This document shows, piece by piece, positions 7,844 through 16,600 of a DNA stretch of 34,794 nucleotides. This stretch comes from DATJPR01 sp035506295 (GTDB lineage Bacteria > Bacteroidota > Ignavibacteria > UBA10030 > UBA6906), in assembly GCA_035506295.1 (NCBI GenBank), contig DATJPR010000219.1, positions 1-34,794 on the forward strand, read 5' to 3'. Under the pieces are notes generated by a model that saw only the letters and a list, made by a program, of their open reading frames with translations, was not told the DNA's origin and searched no databases. The translations under genes and the position numbers were made by a program. Position 1 is the first letter of the stretch, and the number at the start of each line of letters is the position of its first letter.

Positions 7844-8764
7844 ATGAATAACTTCTACCATCTGGCGGTCGCGTGGGATTGGGAGTTCGACCGGGATTTC
7901 ATCGGCCTGCTGGAACGTGAGATCCACGCCCGGCAGATGCGCTTCTATTCCATCTCGCACCACAACACGCAGGAAACCGCACGCCGCGTTCAGCGGGGAG
8001 AGCTCTCCTTCGGCGCGTTTCTTGATCGGGCGGGAGATGCAAACGAAGATTTTGCCCACCTCTCGCGCGTGATCCGGAAAACTCCGGCCTACTTCATTAA
8101 TCCACCGGAAGCGATCGTCCACGCCAACGACAAGGCGACCATGCACCTCGAGTTCCTCAGCAAAGGGATCGAGGTCCCGTTCACCATCATCATCTCGCCG
8201 TACAGCAAGAAACGGGAAGTGGAACTGACGCTGACAGATCTTCACCGGCTCGGCAGGCCGTTCATCATCAAACCGGCGAACACCACGGGAGGAGGAACCG
8301 GCGTCATCCTGGGCGCGGAGACACTGAAGGACGTCATCGAATCGCGACAGCACAACCGGAACGACAAGTACCTCCTCCAGGAAAAGATCCAGGCGTGCAG
8401 GATGGATGGGAAAAAAGCGTGGTTTCGCGTGTTCCATGTGTTCGGACTCATTGTGCCGTGCTGGTGGGACGACGAGACGCACCGGTACGTCACGGTCTCG
8501 GTTCCTGACCGCGACCGGTTCTCCCTTGACAGCCTCACCGCGATCACTGCGAGGATCAGGGAGGTGTGCGGCCTGGATTTCTTTTCCTCCGAAATCGCCG
8601 CGACACCGCTGAACCGATTCGTGGCCGTCGATTACGTGAACGACATCTGCGATATGCGCCTGCAATCGATGCACGGCGACGGCGTCCCCGATCCGATCGT
8701 GGAGAGGATCTGCCAGCGTATTGCTGCGGCGTTGACTCTCTGCACTCGCCGCGGCCGTATGTGA
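7844..8764 (+). CDS. ATP-grasp family protein of unknown substrate, 306 aa
   Basis: Residue patterns of the ATP-grasp fold are visible. FIIKPANTTGGGTGV (about residues 134-148) supplies the nucleotide-binding Lys and glycine-rich loop, LLQEKIQ (about 170) is the hinge strand, and FVAVDYVNDICDMR (about 263-276) has the acidic and Asn residues that usually bind Mg-ATP. Enzymes of this fold ligate a carboxylate to an amine or thiol (RimK, glutathione synthetase, D-Ala ligase). The N-terminal substrate domain, with conspicuous aromatic residues (NNFYHLAVAWDWEFD), matches nothing I can name. No start has a good ribosome binding site: ATG at 7844 is preferred, while an in-frame TTG at 7784 would add 20 residues. 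It stands alone, divergent from the envelope operon, so context gives little help with function. Confidence 0.8.
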   Translation: MNNFYHLAVAWDWEFDRDFIGLLEREIHARQMRFYSISHHNTQETARRVQRGELSFGAFLDRAGDANEDFAHLSRVIRKTPAYFINPPEAIVHANDKATMHLEFLSKGIEVPFTIIISPYSKKREVELTLTDLHRLGRPFIIKPANTTGGGTGVILGAETLKDVIESRQHNRNDKYLLQEKIQACRMDGKKAWFRVFHVFGLIVPCWWDDETHRYVTVSVPDRDRFSLDSLTAITARIREVCGLDFFSSEIAATPLNRFVAVDYVNDICDMRLQSMHGDGVPDPIVERICQRIAAALTLCTRRGRM

Positions 8765-8780
8765 ATTTTCCCCGGCCGCC

Positions 8781-8809
8781 TTGACAATACCCTGAACCCT
8801 TGATACATT
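8781..8809 (+). promoter_or_regulatory. Promoter of the CpoB-like lipoprotein gene
   Basis: A perfect -35 hexamer TTGACA (8781-8786) is followed by 17 bases and TACATT (8804-8809), with TG at 8801-8802 forming an extended -10. The start would be near 8816, about 38 bases before the ATG at 8854. Confidence 0.65.
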
Positions 8810-8853
8810 GATCCGGCCGACTAACCCTTCGTCTTCAGAATGGAGCTTGACCC

Positions 8854-9597
8854 ATGACACGACACCGGTCTCTGATCGCCTTTCTCCTTTCGAATGTCCT
8901 GGTCCTGGTCATTGCTGGATGCGGCAGTTCTTCCCAGACGGGCGGGGAAGGTCAGGAAGCCGCGCCTCCGATGACGGAAATGGCGCCTCCACCCCAGGAC
9001 TCCCTGGCGATGGCCAATCAGCAGCTCCGTGATCAGGTGAACGCGCTCTCGAGCGAAAACCGCGCGCTCTCGGCGCGCGTCTCATTCCTGGAGTCCCAAC
9101 TTGCTGCTGCACGGGCGGCGACTCCTGCCACTCCATCACAGGCACAGCCATCGCAGCAATCCCAGCCGACGCAGGCAGCTCAGCCTTCGCCCGAAGCAGT
9201 GTCTGCTCCGCCCTCGAATCCCAATTCCGCGGACACCCGGACGGCATATGAAACCGCTCTGGAGACCGCACGAAAACACGAGTATGACGCCGCGATTCAG
9301 CAGTTCCAGGACCTCCTCAATCACGGGATCCGGACCGACCTCGCCGACAATTGCCACTACTGGCTCGGCGAGTGCTACTACGCGAAGAAGCAATACGACG
9401 TCGCCCTCCATGAGTTCCAGACGGTGCTCGACATGAAGACGTCGGACAAGACGACCGATGCCATGTTGATGCTCGGCAATACCTATGCAGCGCAGGGCAA
9501 GGACGCCGATGCCAAGAAAGTGTGGAACGACCTGGTCAATAGCTGGCCCACCTCTCCAGCGGCAATCCATGCGAAAGCACGACTGGGCATCAAGTAG
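8854..9597 (+). CDS. CpoB/YbgF-like periplasmic lipoprotein, 247 aa
   Basis: A signal sequence ending VLVIAGC makes this a lipoprotein (Cys at about 23). A short linker is followed by a coiled-coil segment (about 50-85: MANQQLRDQVNAL, then NRALSARVSFLESQ), a low-complexity Ala/Pro/Gln/Ser linker (about 88-125) and a C-terminal block of three TPR-like repeats (about 128-245) with the sequence NCHYWLGECYYAKKQYDVAL. Coiled coil plus TPR in this order is the architecture of CpoB/YbgF, which links peptidoglycan synthesis to Tol-Pal constriction in proteobacteria. The lipobox is a difference, since E. coli CpoB is soluble. No tol or pal gene is nearby, so the role is by analogy only. GGAG lies eight bases before the ATG. 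The gene has its own promoter and terminator and is probably monocistronic. Confidence 0.85.
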   Translation: MTRHRSLIAFLLSNVLVLVIAGCGSSSQTGGEGQEAAPPMTEMAPPPQDSLAMANQQLRDQVNALSSENRALSARVSFLESQLAAARAATPATPSQAQPSQQSQPTQAAQPSPEAVSAPPSNPNSADTRTAYETALETARKHEYDAAIQQFQDLLNHGIRTDLADNCHYWLGECYYAKKQYDVALHEFQTVLDMKTSDKTTDAMLMLGNTYAAQGKDADAKKVWNDLVNSWPTSPAAIHAKARLGIK

Positions 9598-9630
9598 GCA
9601 TGCATCAATTCTGAACGCGCAATCGTCAGC

Positions 9631-9667
9631 AAGGGCGACGCTCCCCGAGGAGTCGTCGCCCTTTCAA
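9631..9667 (+). terminator. Intrinsic terminator after the CpoB-like gene
   Basis: A perfect 10-bp stem AAGGGCGACG / CGTCGCCCTT encloses a second small stem CTCC/GGAG with loop CCGA. The right arm runs into TTTC, so the U-tract is short. It begins 33 bases after the stop codon. Confidence 0.7.
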
Positions 9668-9685
9668 TGTCTTCCCGGGTGACCC

Positions 9686-10807
9686 ATGGCGACAGCAGAC
9701 GACATCAAGCGATACCGATCCGCGCTGGAGGATGAGCGTAACAGCGCTGCGCTCTACCGGATCATGGCGGAATCGGAAAAGAATCCCCACATTGCCTCAG
9801 TCTATCGCCACCTCGCAGAGACCGAGGAAAAGCACATCGACCTTTTTGCGAAGAAACTCGTCGAGGCAGGCGCGACCGTTCCACCGCTCCGCACGTCTCT
9901 GAGAACGAGGATCCTCGGCTGGCTCGCGCGCCGGTTCGGCGTGGAACTGATCCTTCCCGCGCTTGCCGCCACCGAGGACGATGTCGCCACGACGTACAAG
10001 AGCCACCCCGACATGGCGTCGATAGCGCCCTCCGAACGATCGCACGCGCTGTTCTTTCAGCAGATCGGCATCAAGGCGGCAGGCATCGAAGGCAGCGCTC
10101 TCGCACAACTGGAAGGACGTCATCGGTCGGCGGGCGGCAACGCATTGCGCGCCGCTGTCCTCGGCGCGAACGACGGCCTGGTCTCGAACCTCAGTCTGGT
10201 GATGGGCGTCGCCGGCGCGGCCCTCTCACAACATTCCATCCTCATAACCGGCCTGGCCGGACTGCTCGCCGGTGCGATCTCGATGGCGCTCGGAGAATGG
10301 ATCTCCGTGCAAAGCTCCCGCGAACTCTACGAGAAACAGATCGACACGGAACGGGAAGAGATCGAGCACATGCCCGATGAGGAGATCGAGGAGCTGACGC
10401 TCATCTACCAGGCGCGCGGGCTCGAGGCTGCGGAAGCACGGAGAATGGCGGAACGGATCATGGCAAACAAGGACACCGCACTCGATGCCCTTGTCCGGGA
10501 CGAGCTCGGCGTGGATCCTCAGGAGCTTGGTGGTTCCGCAGGGGAAGCCGCGGCTGCGTCGTTCTTTCTCTTTGCCGTCGGCGCCGCAATACCGGTATCG
10601 CCGTTCTTCTTCCTGTCGGGAACGGCGGCCGTCGTGACCAGCCTCCTGTGCAGTTCGGTCGGGCTCTTCGTGCTCGGGGCAGCGATCACGTTGTTCACGG
10701 GGAAGGGAGTCCTCTGGTCAGGGCTCCGTATGGTCATTATCAGTCTTACGGCGGCGGCGGTGACGTTTGCCATAGGGCACGTGGTGGGAGCACAGCTGGC
10801 AGGCTGA
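9686..10807 (+). CDS. Ferritin-like/VIT1 fusion iron transporter (MbfA-like)
   Basis: Two domains are joined. Residues 1-145 form a rubrerythrin/ferritin-like four-helix unit with diiron-type ligands in EDERNSAALYRIMAE (about 15-29), ETEEKHIDLF (E47/E48 and H50) and SERSHALFF (E117, H120). Residues 150-373 are a VIT1/CCC1 membrane transporter beginning with LRAAVLGANDGLVSNLSLVMG, with about five hydrophobic helices and an acidic cytoplasmic segment (EREEIEHMPDEEIEEL) that binds metal in this family. The same fusion is known as MbfA in Agrobacterium and Bradyrhizobium, where it exports iron and protects against iron and peroxide stress; plant and yeast relatives load iron or manganese into vacuoles. 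The natural inference is export of cytosolic Fe(II). The ATG follows GGGTGA. The TGA stop codon overlaps the first bases of a dispersed repeat. Confidence 0.93.
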   Translation: MATADDIKRYRSALEDERNSAALYRIMAESEKNPHIASVYRHLAETEEKHIDLFAKKLVEAGATVPPLRTSLRTRILGWLARRFGVELILPALAATEDDVATTYKSHPDMASIAPSERSHALFFQQIGIKAAGIEGSALAQLEGRHRSAGGNALRAAVLGANDGLVSNLSLVMGVAGAALSQHSILITGLAGLLAGAISMALGEWISVQSSRELYEKQIDTEREEIEHMPDEEIEELTLIYQARGLEAAEARRMAERIMANKDTALDALVRDELGVDPQELGGSAGEAAAASFFLFAVGAAIPVSPFFFLSGTAAVVTSLLCSSVGLFVLGAAITLFTGKGVLWSGLRMVIISLTAAAVTFAIGHVVGAQLAG

Positions 10808-10922
10808 ACTCATCCCCCCTACCCCCTTCTCTTACTAAGAGAAGGGGGAGAGAGGCGGCACAGATCTTGGTCGGTGCTGCTCCGTCCCTCTCTTTCTAAG
10901 AGAGGGACCACAGGGTGAGTTG
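10806..10922 (+). repeat. Dispersed palindromic repeat, copy 1
   Basis: This 117-base unit starts with GAACTCATCCCCCC, overlapping the TGA stop of the iron transporter gene, and ends with GGTGAGTT. Inside are two GC-rich hairpins. One has a perfect 12-bp stem (CCCCCTTCTCTT / AAGAGAAGGGGG, 10822-10848) and loop ACT; the other has an 11-bp stem (GTCCCTCTCTT / AAGAGAGGGAC, 10884-10908) and loop TCT. The same arrangement occurs at 13559-13673 and 31003-31116. No open frame or transposase is inside, so it resembles a MITE or a REP/BIME-type element. The hairpins lack U-tracts but could stabilise RNA ends. Confidence 0.85.
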
Positions 10923-10980
10923 CTTCTTCTTCATCCAATCGCTATTTTTCGTCCATGCTTGCACTTCCCGCCGAGGGCAT

Positions 10981-11364
10981 GTGAAACCGCTCTCCATCAA
11001 AAAGCTCTACTACTCCATCAGCGAAGTCAGCAAGATCACCGATCTTGAGCAGTATGTCCTTCGCTACTGGGAATCCGAGTTCGACAATCTCAAACCGTCG
11101 AAGAACCGCGCGGGAAACCGGATCTACACGAACCGCGACATCAAGCTCATCCTCTATATTAAGAAGCTGCTCCGGGACGAACGGTACACGATCGAGGGGG
11201 CAAAGCAGGTCCTGAAGTCGTACACGCCGGAGGGAGATACGGGGGAACAGCTTGAGTTGATCGAGCCGCCCAAGCAGCGGCAAAAGATCAAGGATCCGCA
11301 GCTGCGGGAAGACGTCCTCGAGGTGAAGGCGTTCCTCGAGGACTTATTGAAGAAGATGGACTGA
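10981..11364 (+). CDS. MerR-family transcriptional regulator, 127 aa
   Basis: The winged-helix MerR signature is clear: LYYSISEVSKITDLEQYVLRYWE (residues 9-31) with the helix-turn-helix, then KNRAGNRIYTNRDIKLILYIKKLL in the wing and second helix region. A C-terminal helix (about 95-125) would give the dimer coiled coil. There is no long effector domain and no cysteine cluster, so it is not a metal sensor of the classic type; small MerR proteins of this shape are common in Bacteroidota and their targets are unknown. The GTG at 10981 has GAGGG close upstream. An in-frame GTG at 10915, inside the repeat, would add 22 hydrophobic residues and seems less likely. The gene converges on the RNase R gene with a six-base gap, so the two transcripts probably overlap at their ends. 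Confidence 0.88.
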   Translation: MKPLSIKKLYYSISEVSKITDLEQYVLRYWESEFDNLKPSKNRAGNRIYTNRDIKLILYIKKLLRDERYTIEGAKQVLKSYTPEGDTGEQLELIEPPKQRQKIKDPQLREDVLEVKAFLEDLLKKMD

Positions 11365-11370
11365 CGTCCT

Positions 11371-13566
11371 TCAGGCAAGCACAAGCTGAATCCGGTGCTC
11401 CTCCGTGTTCACACCGAGCACTCTCACCTTCACGGCATCCCCCAGTCGATACATCCTGCCGCGCGATCGTCCGCGCAGCGCGTACTGCTTCTCATCGTAG
11501 AGATAGTAATCGTCACCCAGATCGCTGATGTGCACGAGCCCTTCAACGAGGAGCTCGTTGATCTCGATGAAGAGACCAAACTTCGTCACGCCGACGATCA
11601 CCCCGGGGAACTCGTCTCCGACGTGGCGCTTCATGTACTCCACCTGCATGACGCGCACGGACATGCGCTCGGCGTCCACCGCGACGCGTTCGCGTTCCGA
11701 GGACTGACGCGCGATGTCCGGCAGTTCGGCACGGATCCTTCCAAGCTCCGCAGCGTTCACGCCACGCTCATAGGCGAGGAGGAGACGGTGCACCACAAGG
11801 TCGGGATACCGCCGGATCGGCGAGGTGAAGTGCGTGTAGTGTGTGAAGGCGAGACCGAAGTGGCCGATGTTCTTCTCCGAATATACCGCCTTCGCCATCG
11901 CCCTGAGGGCGACATCGTTGATCACATTCTCGACTTCTGAACCGTCTGCCCTGGCGAGAAGTTTCTGCAGCTCCTTCGCCGTCACGCCGCTCCTTGCATC
12001 CAGCGAAAATCCGAACTGTTTGACAAACTGCGCGAGGTCCTTCATCCGCTCGGGATCGGGCAGGTCGTGGACGCGGTAGAGAAACGGCCTGACCTCAGTT
12101 TCCTTCTTCCGGCCCCCGATGTGCAACGCCACCGTCTTGTTCGCCAGCAGCATACACTCTTCGATCAGCCGGTGTGCGTCAAGTCGCACCTTCCGGATGA
12201 TCTGCGTCGGAAGGCCTTCCGCGTCGAACCGGAATTTCGCTTCGGAGGTCTCGAAGTCCAGACTGCCGTTCGCACGTCTCTTCTTGAGAAGCGTCTGGGC
12301 GATCTTCCACAAGGGAAGGAGCTGCTCGACGTACTCCCCCTTTCTTGCATCGAGGATGCGCTGCACTTCCTCGTAGGCAAACCTTCGCCTGCTCCGGATC
12401 ACGCTCTTGACGATGCGATAGTTCTTCACCTGCCCGTCATGGGTAACATCCATGATGACACTGTAGGTGAGCTTGTCTTCCTGCGGACGGAGGCTGCAGA
12501 GATTGTTCGAGAGCCGCTCCGGAAGCATGGGGATGACTTCGTTGACCAGATACACGCTCGTCCCGCGCGCGTACGCTTCCCGATCGAGAGCGCTCCCCTC
12601 CCGGACGTAATGGCTCACATCGGCGATGTGGACGCCGACACGGGAGATGCCGTCGACCTCCTCGATGGACACCGCATCATCGAAGTCCTTCGCGTCCTCG
12701 GGGTCGATGGTCATGCACGCAAGATGCCGCAGATCGACTCGCCCGCGAAGATCCTCGGGGGTCAGGGAGTCCGGAAACGACGACGCCTCGGCTTCCACCT
12801 CGGGAGCAAATCCCGCCGGGAGATCGAAATTGCGGGCAACGCTCATCACTTCGGCCCGGGCCTCGCCGGCCGGACCCAGAACTTCGATGACTTCGCCTTC
12901 CGGATTCTGATGCTCGTCTTCCCACGGACGAAGCTTGACGACGACCTTGTCGCCGTCCTTGGCATCGAGCATTTCGTCTTTGGGAATGTAGATGTCGCGC
13001 GGGATCCGCTCGTCGTCGGGAACAACAAAAGCGAAACGCGACCCGATTTGCAGCGTCCCCGTGACGCTTTTCGACCGTTGCTGCACGACACTGATGATCT
13101 CGCCCTCCGGCCGTGCGTCCTCCTGCCCGCCGCGTTTTCCTGCGGACGCCGCAAACGGAACCACCGTCACGGTGTCGCCGTCAATCGCCGTGTGGGTAAA
13201 GCGAGGGCCGACCGCAATCTTCTCGCCAGTTCCGGGCACCTCGACGTAGGCACCATCCCGCCGGGTAACGGTGAACGTCCCCTCAAGTCTGGTGGTCTTC
13301 GTCGTCTTCGTTTTCCTGCGGCGGGCATACGACAGACGCCCGCGAACGTCTTTCTCGATCATACCCGCCCTCACGAGCTCATCCACTGTCGAACGCAGTT
13401 CCGCGTACTCGTCCCGCGCCCTGGTGCGGAGATGCCGGGAAAGGTCTTTCAGCGAGACCGATTCCCCGGGAATGGAGGAGAGATAGGAAAGGACGCGTTT
13501 CTTGATGGTTGCGATATGGCCTCCAATCGCCGCTAACGAATTCGTGAATGTCCGTTTTGAACTCAC
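11371..13566 (-). CDS. rnr: Ribonuclease R, 731 aa
   Basis: This is a processive 3'-to-5' exoribonuclease of the RNB family that degrades structured RNA. Order of domains: winged-helix (about 15-85), two cold-shock/OB folds (about 95-255), RNB catalytic domain (about 275-600) and a C-terminal S1 domain (about 645-731, starting DEFPGVIVGVTKFGLF). The catalytic magnesium-binding aspartates are seen in DPEDAKDFDDA at about 288-298. The lysine-rich tail of E. coli RNase R is missing; the protein stops with the S1 domain. The start is taken as GTG at 13566, with AAGGA seven bases before. This start codon lies inside the terminal GGTGAGTTC of repeat copy 2. An ATG at 13608, deeper in the repeat, would add 14 residues without a better binding site. 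Confidence 0.95.
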   Translation of the reverse strand: MSSKRTFTNSLAAIGGHIATIKKRVLSYLSSIPGESVSLKDLSRHLRTRARDEYAELRSTVDELVRAGMIEKDVRGRLSYARRRKTKTTKTTRLEGTFTVTRRDGAYVEVPGTGEKIAVGPRFTHTAIDGDTVTVVPFAASAGKRGGQEDARPEGEIISVVQQRSKSVTGTLQIGSRFAFVVPDDERIPRDIYIPKDEMLDAKDGDKVVVKLRPWEDEHQNPEGEVIEVLGPAGEARAEVMSVARNFDLPAGFAPEVEAEASSFPDSLTPEDLRGRVDLRHLACMTIDPEDAKDFDDAVSIEEVDGISRVGVHIADVSHYVREGSALDREAYARGTSVYLVNEVIPMLPERLSNNLCSLRPQEDKLTYSVIMDVTHDGQVKNYRIVKSVIRSRRRFAYEEVQRILDARKGEYVEQLLPLWKIAQTLLKKRRANGSLDFETSEAKFRFDAEGLPTQIIRKVRLDAHRLIEECMLLANKTVALHIGGRKKETEVRPFLYRVHDLPDPERMKDLAQFVKQFGFSLDARSGVTAKELQKLLARADGSEVENVINDVALRAMAKAVYSEKNIGHFGLAFTHYTHFTSPIRRYPDLVVHRLLLAYERGVNAAELGRIRAELPDIARQSSERERVAVDAERMSVRVMQVEYMKRHVGDEFPGVIVGVTKFGLFIEINELLVEGLVHISDLGDDYYLYDEKQYALRGRSRGRMYRLGDAVKVRVLGVNTEEHRIQLVLA

Positions 13567-13673
13567 CTTATTGTCCTTCTCTTGATAAGAGAGAGACGGA
13601 TCGGCCAATCAACGATCACGAGCGTGGCATCATCCTCCCCTCTCTTCTTAAGAGGGGGGATGGGGGTGAGTTC
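13559..13673 (-). repeat. Dispersed palindromic repeat, copy 2
   Basis: This 115-base unit lies between the TamB-like stop (13678) and the rnr start. In the direction of these genes it begins TGAACTCACCCCC and ends GGTGAGTTC. The hairpins are CCCCTCTCTT / AAGAGGGGGG (13637-13659, one G-T wobble, loop CTT) and an imperfect 11-bp stem at 13573-13597 (loop GAT). It is the most diverged of the three copies. Its end carries the GTG used here as the start of rnr. Confidence 0.8.
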
Positions 13674-13677
13674 ATCT

Positions 13678-16600
13678 TCAGAACGAAAACTTGTAGAACA
13701 ACCTCGCCGAGTTCACCGCCTTTAAATCGTTGGTGGGAGAGAGAGGGTTCAGCTCGATCTTCCGCTCCAGCTCGAACATCAGGTTTCGCAGGGTCGGCTC
13801 GTTCAAAATGGTGCCAAAAGAATACTGGATGGAAAAGTTCGCGTTGCTGAACGGATTGTCGAGAATCTTTCCGCCGTATTGCCACAGGCCGTTCCATGCG
13901 ACACCGCTCAGCCTGATGTCCGTCCCTCTGGAGTCATAACTGAAATCCACCTGGGTGATAATCTTCGTCTGGTTCCTGAGGAACTCCGACAGAGCGCCGG
14001 TCAGGAGCGACCCCGCGCCCGTGACGAGCGAGTTGGAGACCGTCGAGCCGATGTCCGTCCCGGCACTTGCACGCTGCGACGAGCTCAGCGGGAAATTCCC
14101 GTAGAGGATAAATTCGATGGCGTCGTTGCGGACGTCGTTCGATTTCGGTCCGTGGTACGTGTAATAGTCCTCGCTGTTGATGGTCATGGAGATGTCGACC
14201 TTCGGCTCCATCCTCGTCCCAGTGATCTTGAAGGTGGCAACAACGTCTTCCGATCCCTTTCCCGATGTATCCGCGCGGGTCCCTTCGTAGGTCGCCGTCA
14301 GATCGAGCTCCGGATTCATGACGTTGCCGTGAAAATGCAGGGAGCCCTCGGCATTGAAGCGCTTGAAGAAGTTGTAGTACGCACGGCTGACCGTCAGATC
14401 GCCCATCCACTGCCGTCCATCGCCGGTGATATTGAGGCGGCCGTCGATGTTGGCAACGAGCTCTTCATTGGTAATCGAGTTGAAGATCATGCGGATCTGC
14501 GTGTTGCCGCCGACGGTTTCCACGTCGAGGTCGTAGTGAATGCCGTCGACGAACGACTTCGTGGCAATGTTCTCTGTCGAGCCCGGCGTCCTTCCGAGGA
14601 CGGAATCGGGGATGAAGAACTCGGCCAACGCCGTCCGCGCGCGCGTCGCCTGGATCTTTGTGGTGTCGTCCACAAACTGCACGGGGATGGAGACCTGGGA
14701 CTCTTCCCTGGTGGTCATGGACTCGGTTGGCGGAAACACAAGGTTTGAGTTCGAGGTGATCACATAGCCGCGCAGCAGCGAGTTGTCGATCTCCCCGGTG
14801 AACCGCAGTCCGCCCGGCCCGGTCTCCATGAACAGGTTGCCGTACAGCGAGAGGTCGGAGAGCCGGCTGGTTTCCTTCACGACCAGAAGCGAACCCTCGC
14901 CGACGAGATTGAAGTCACCAGGCGTGAAGTCACTGAACGCCAAGTCGCCCCGGATATGCATCTCGCCTTTTCGTCCCGGCCGTTCATCGGCAGCCACGTT
15001 CCGGATCGTCGCATCCAGCACCTTGATGCGTTCCCCGGAGGGCTGCAGGACGGCATTCAGGTTGTAGCGGATATTGTTCGGGACGAAGAGGAACTCGCAC
15101 GCATCAAGCGTCATCGAGCCGCCGTACTCGGGGCTGCGGGGCGTCCCCGAGATGGTGAGTCGGCATCGCATGATGCCGGAAAGTTCGTCGAAGGCGGGGA
15201 TCAGCGGATCGAACAGGCTCATCTGCATGCCGCGCGAGAGCACCGTCAGATCCATCGGCCGATCCGGGAGACGCTCGTCAACGCCGGTGAACCCAAGATT
15301 GATGGGAAAGGTCCCGCGAACAGTGACAGCCGAATCGACGCCGTCGGTCGCGCCGAGCGAGCCTCCCAGCAGGGTAACATGCAACACGGTGTCGGCGTAC
15401 TGGCAATCCGCTGTCAGGTTGCCGAACGGAATGCGCTTGAAGGCGAGTCCGGCTGCGTTGAGGGTGGCCGACATCACGGGAGACGGGAGGGTCCCGCTGC
15501 ACTGCACGGCGAGTGAGGCGCCGCCCCTGACCAGATCGTCGCCGTGCTGGCGTTCTCTTGCACTGCCGAGCACCTGGAGGTCTGCAAGGTTGAGGTGGTC
15601 GGCCGTGATATCCGCAGTCACCGACTGCTGTGCCCCCAACGAACCGTCAAATCGCACAACGGTGGAATCATGACGGAGCACGAGATTCTTCAATGAAGCG
15701 TCGGCCGAAGTCAGCGTGAAGGACGTTGTCGTATCCGCCGACCAGTCATACCCTTTGTAGGAGAACTCCAGCCGGTTGATCCGTGATGCGATGCCTGCAT
15801 CGGTGACGCGCGCGCTCGTCTCGATGTTCCCGCGAAGCACGCTGTCCACGATCGCTGTGAACGAGTACCGGGCGAATTCATTCCGGTAGGAAACCTCGCT
15901 GGCAAGGGAGTCCAGTGTCATATGATTGATGTTCATCCGTTCGGCGACTGTCCGGACATGCATCGCGCCTTGACGAAGCGGATTTACCGGCGTGAGATGG
16001 TCGAGCGCAAAATCGACCGTTGCGTTCTGGAGAAGGAATCCGCGCTCCACGTTGCCGAGGAAAAAGTATTTCGTCTGCAGGTTCCCGTCGAGCGCAATAT
16101 TGTTGAGCGATCCGCGGATCGTCCCGTGCACCATCCCCTCGCCGCGGAACGACGTCTGCCCCGCAATGGCCGCAATCGGCTCGAGGTCTTTGAACGTCAC
16201 CGCATACCGCAGATTGGTCGTGTCCTTCTGTGTGGCGAGCGATGCGCGCAAGGATTCGAGTGTGCGGCGATCGACGGACGGGACAAGCGTGGAATCCAGG
16301 AATCGGAATTTTTCATCGATGGCGGCGTTCAGGTTCTGCACTTCGAATTTCACGAGGCGGGTAAGCCACTCCAGATTGAACGCACCCGCCAGATTCATGT
16401 CGGCGACCGGCGAGTTCAGCGTCAGGAGCTTGTCTTTCGGATCGGTCTGATCAAGCGTGACGTGGATCTCACCGGAATCAAGGCTGTAGCCTCGGTACTG
16501 CGACGATGACAGGTCGAGCAGAGCGTGCCCTCCGAGCGTCGCCCATGTGAGGCCGTGACCGTCGAGGCTCAATTTCGCGGTGATATCGCTTTCATACTTC

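Noticed and set aside
7724..8860. The minus-strand reading frame of the TPR gene stays open to 8860, giving a 959-residue protein
   Set aside because: The extra part is antisense to the ATP-grasp gene, and a ribosome binding site, promoter and signal sequence all mark the start at 7723.
10857..10870. A sigma54-like GGCAC...TTGG in repeat copy 1
   Set aside because: The -12 element has GG instead of GC, the -24 half is incomplete and the other repeat copies lack it.
10822..10908. Repeat hairpins as intrinsic terminators
   Set aside because: Stems are strong but no U-tract follows; they are better described as parts of the dispersed repeat.
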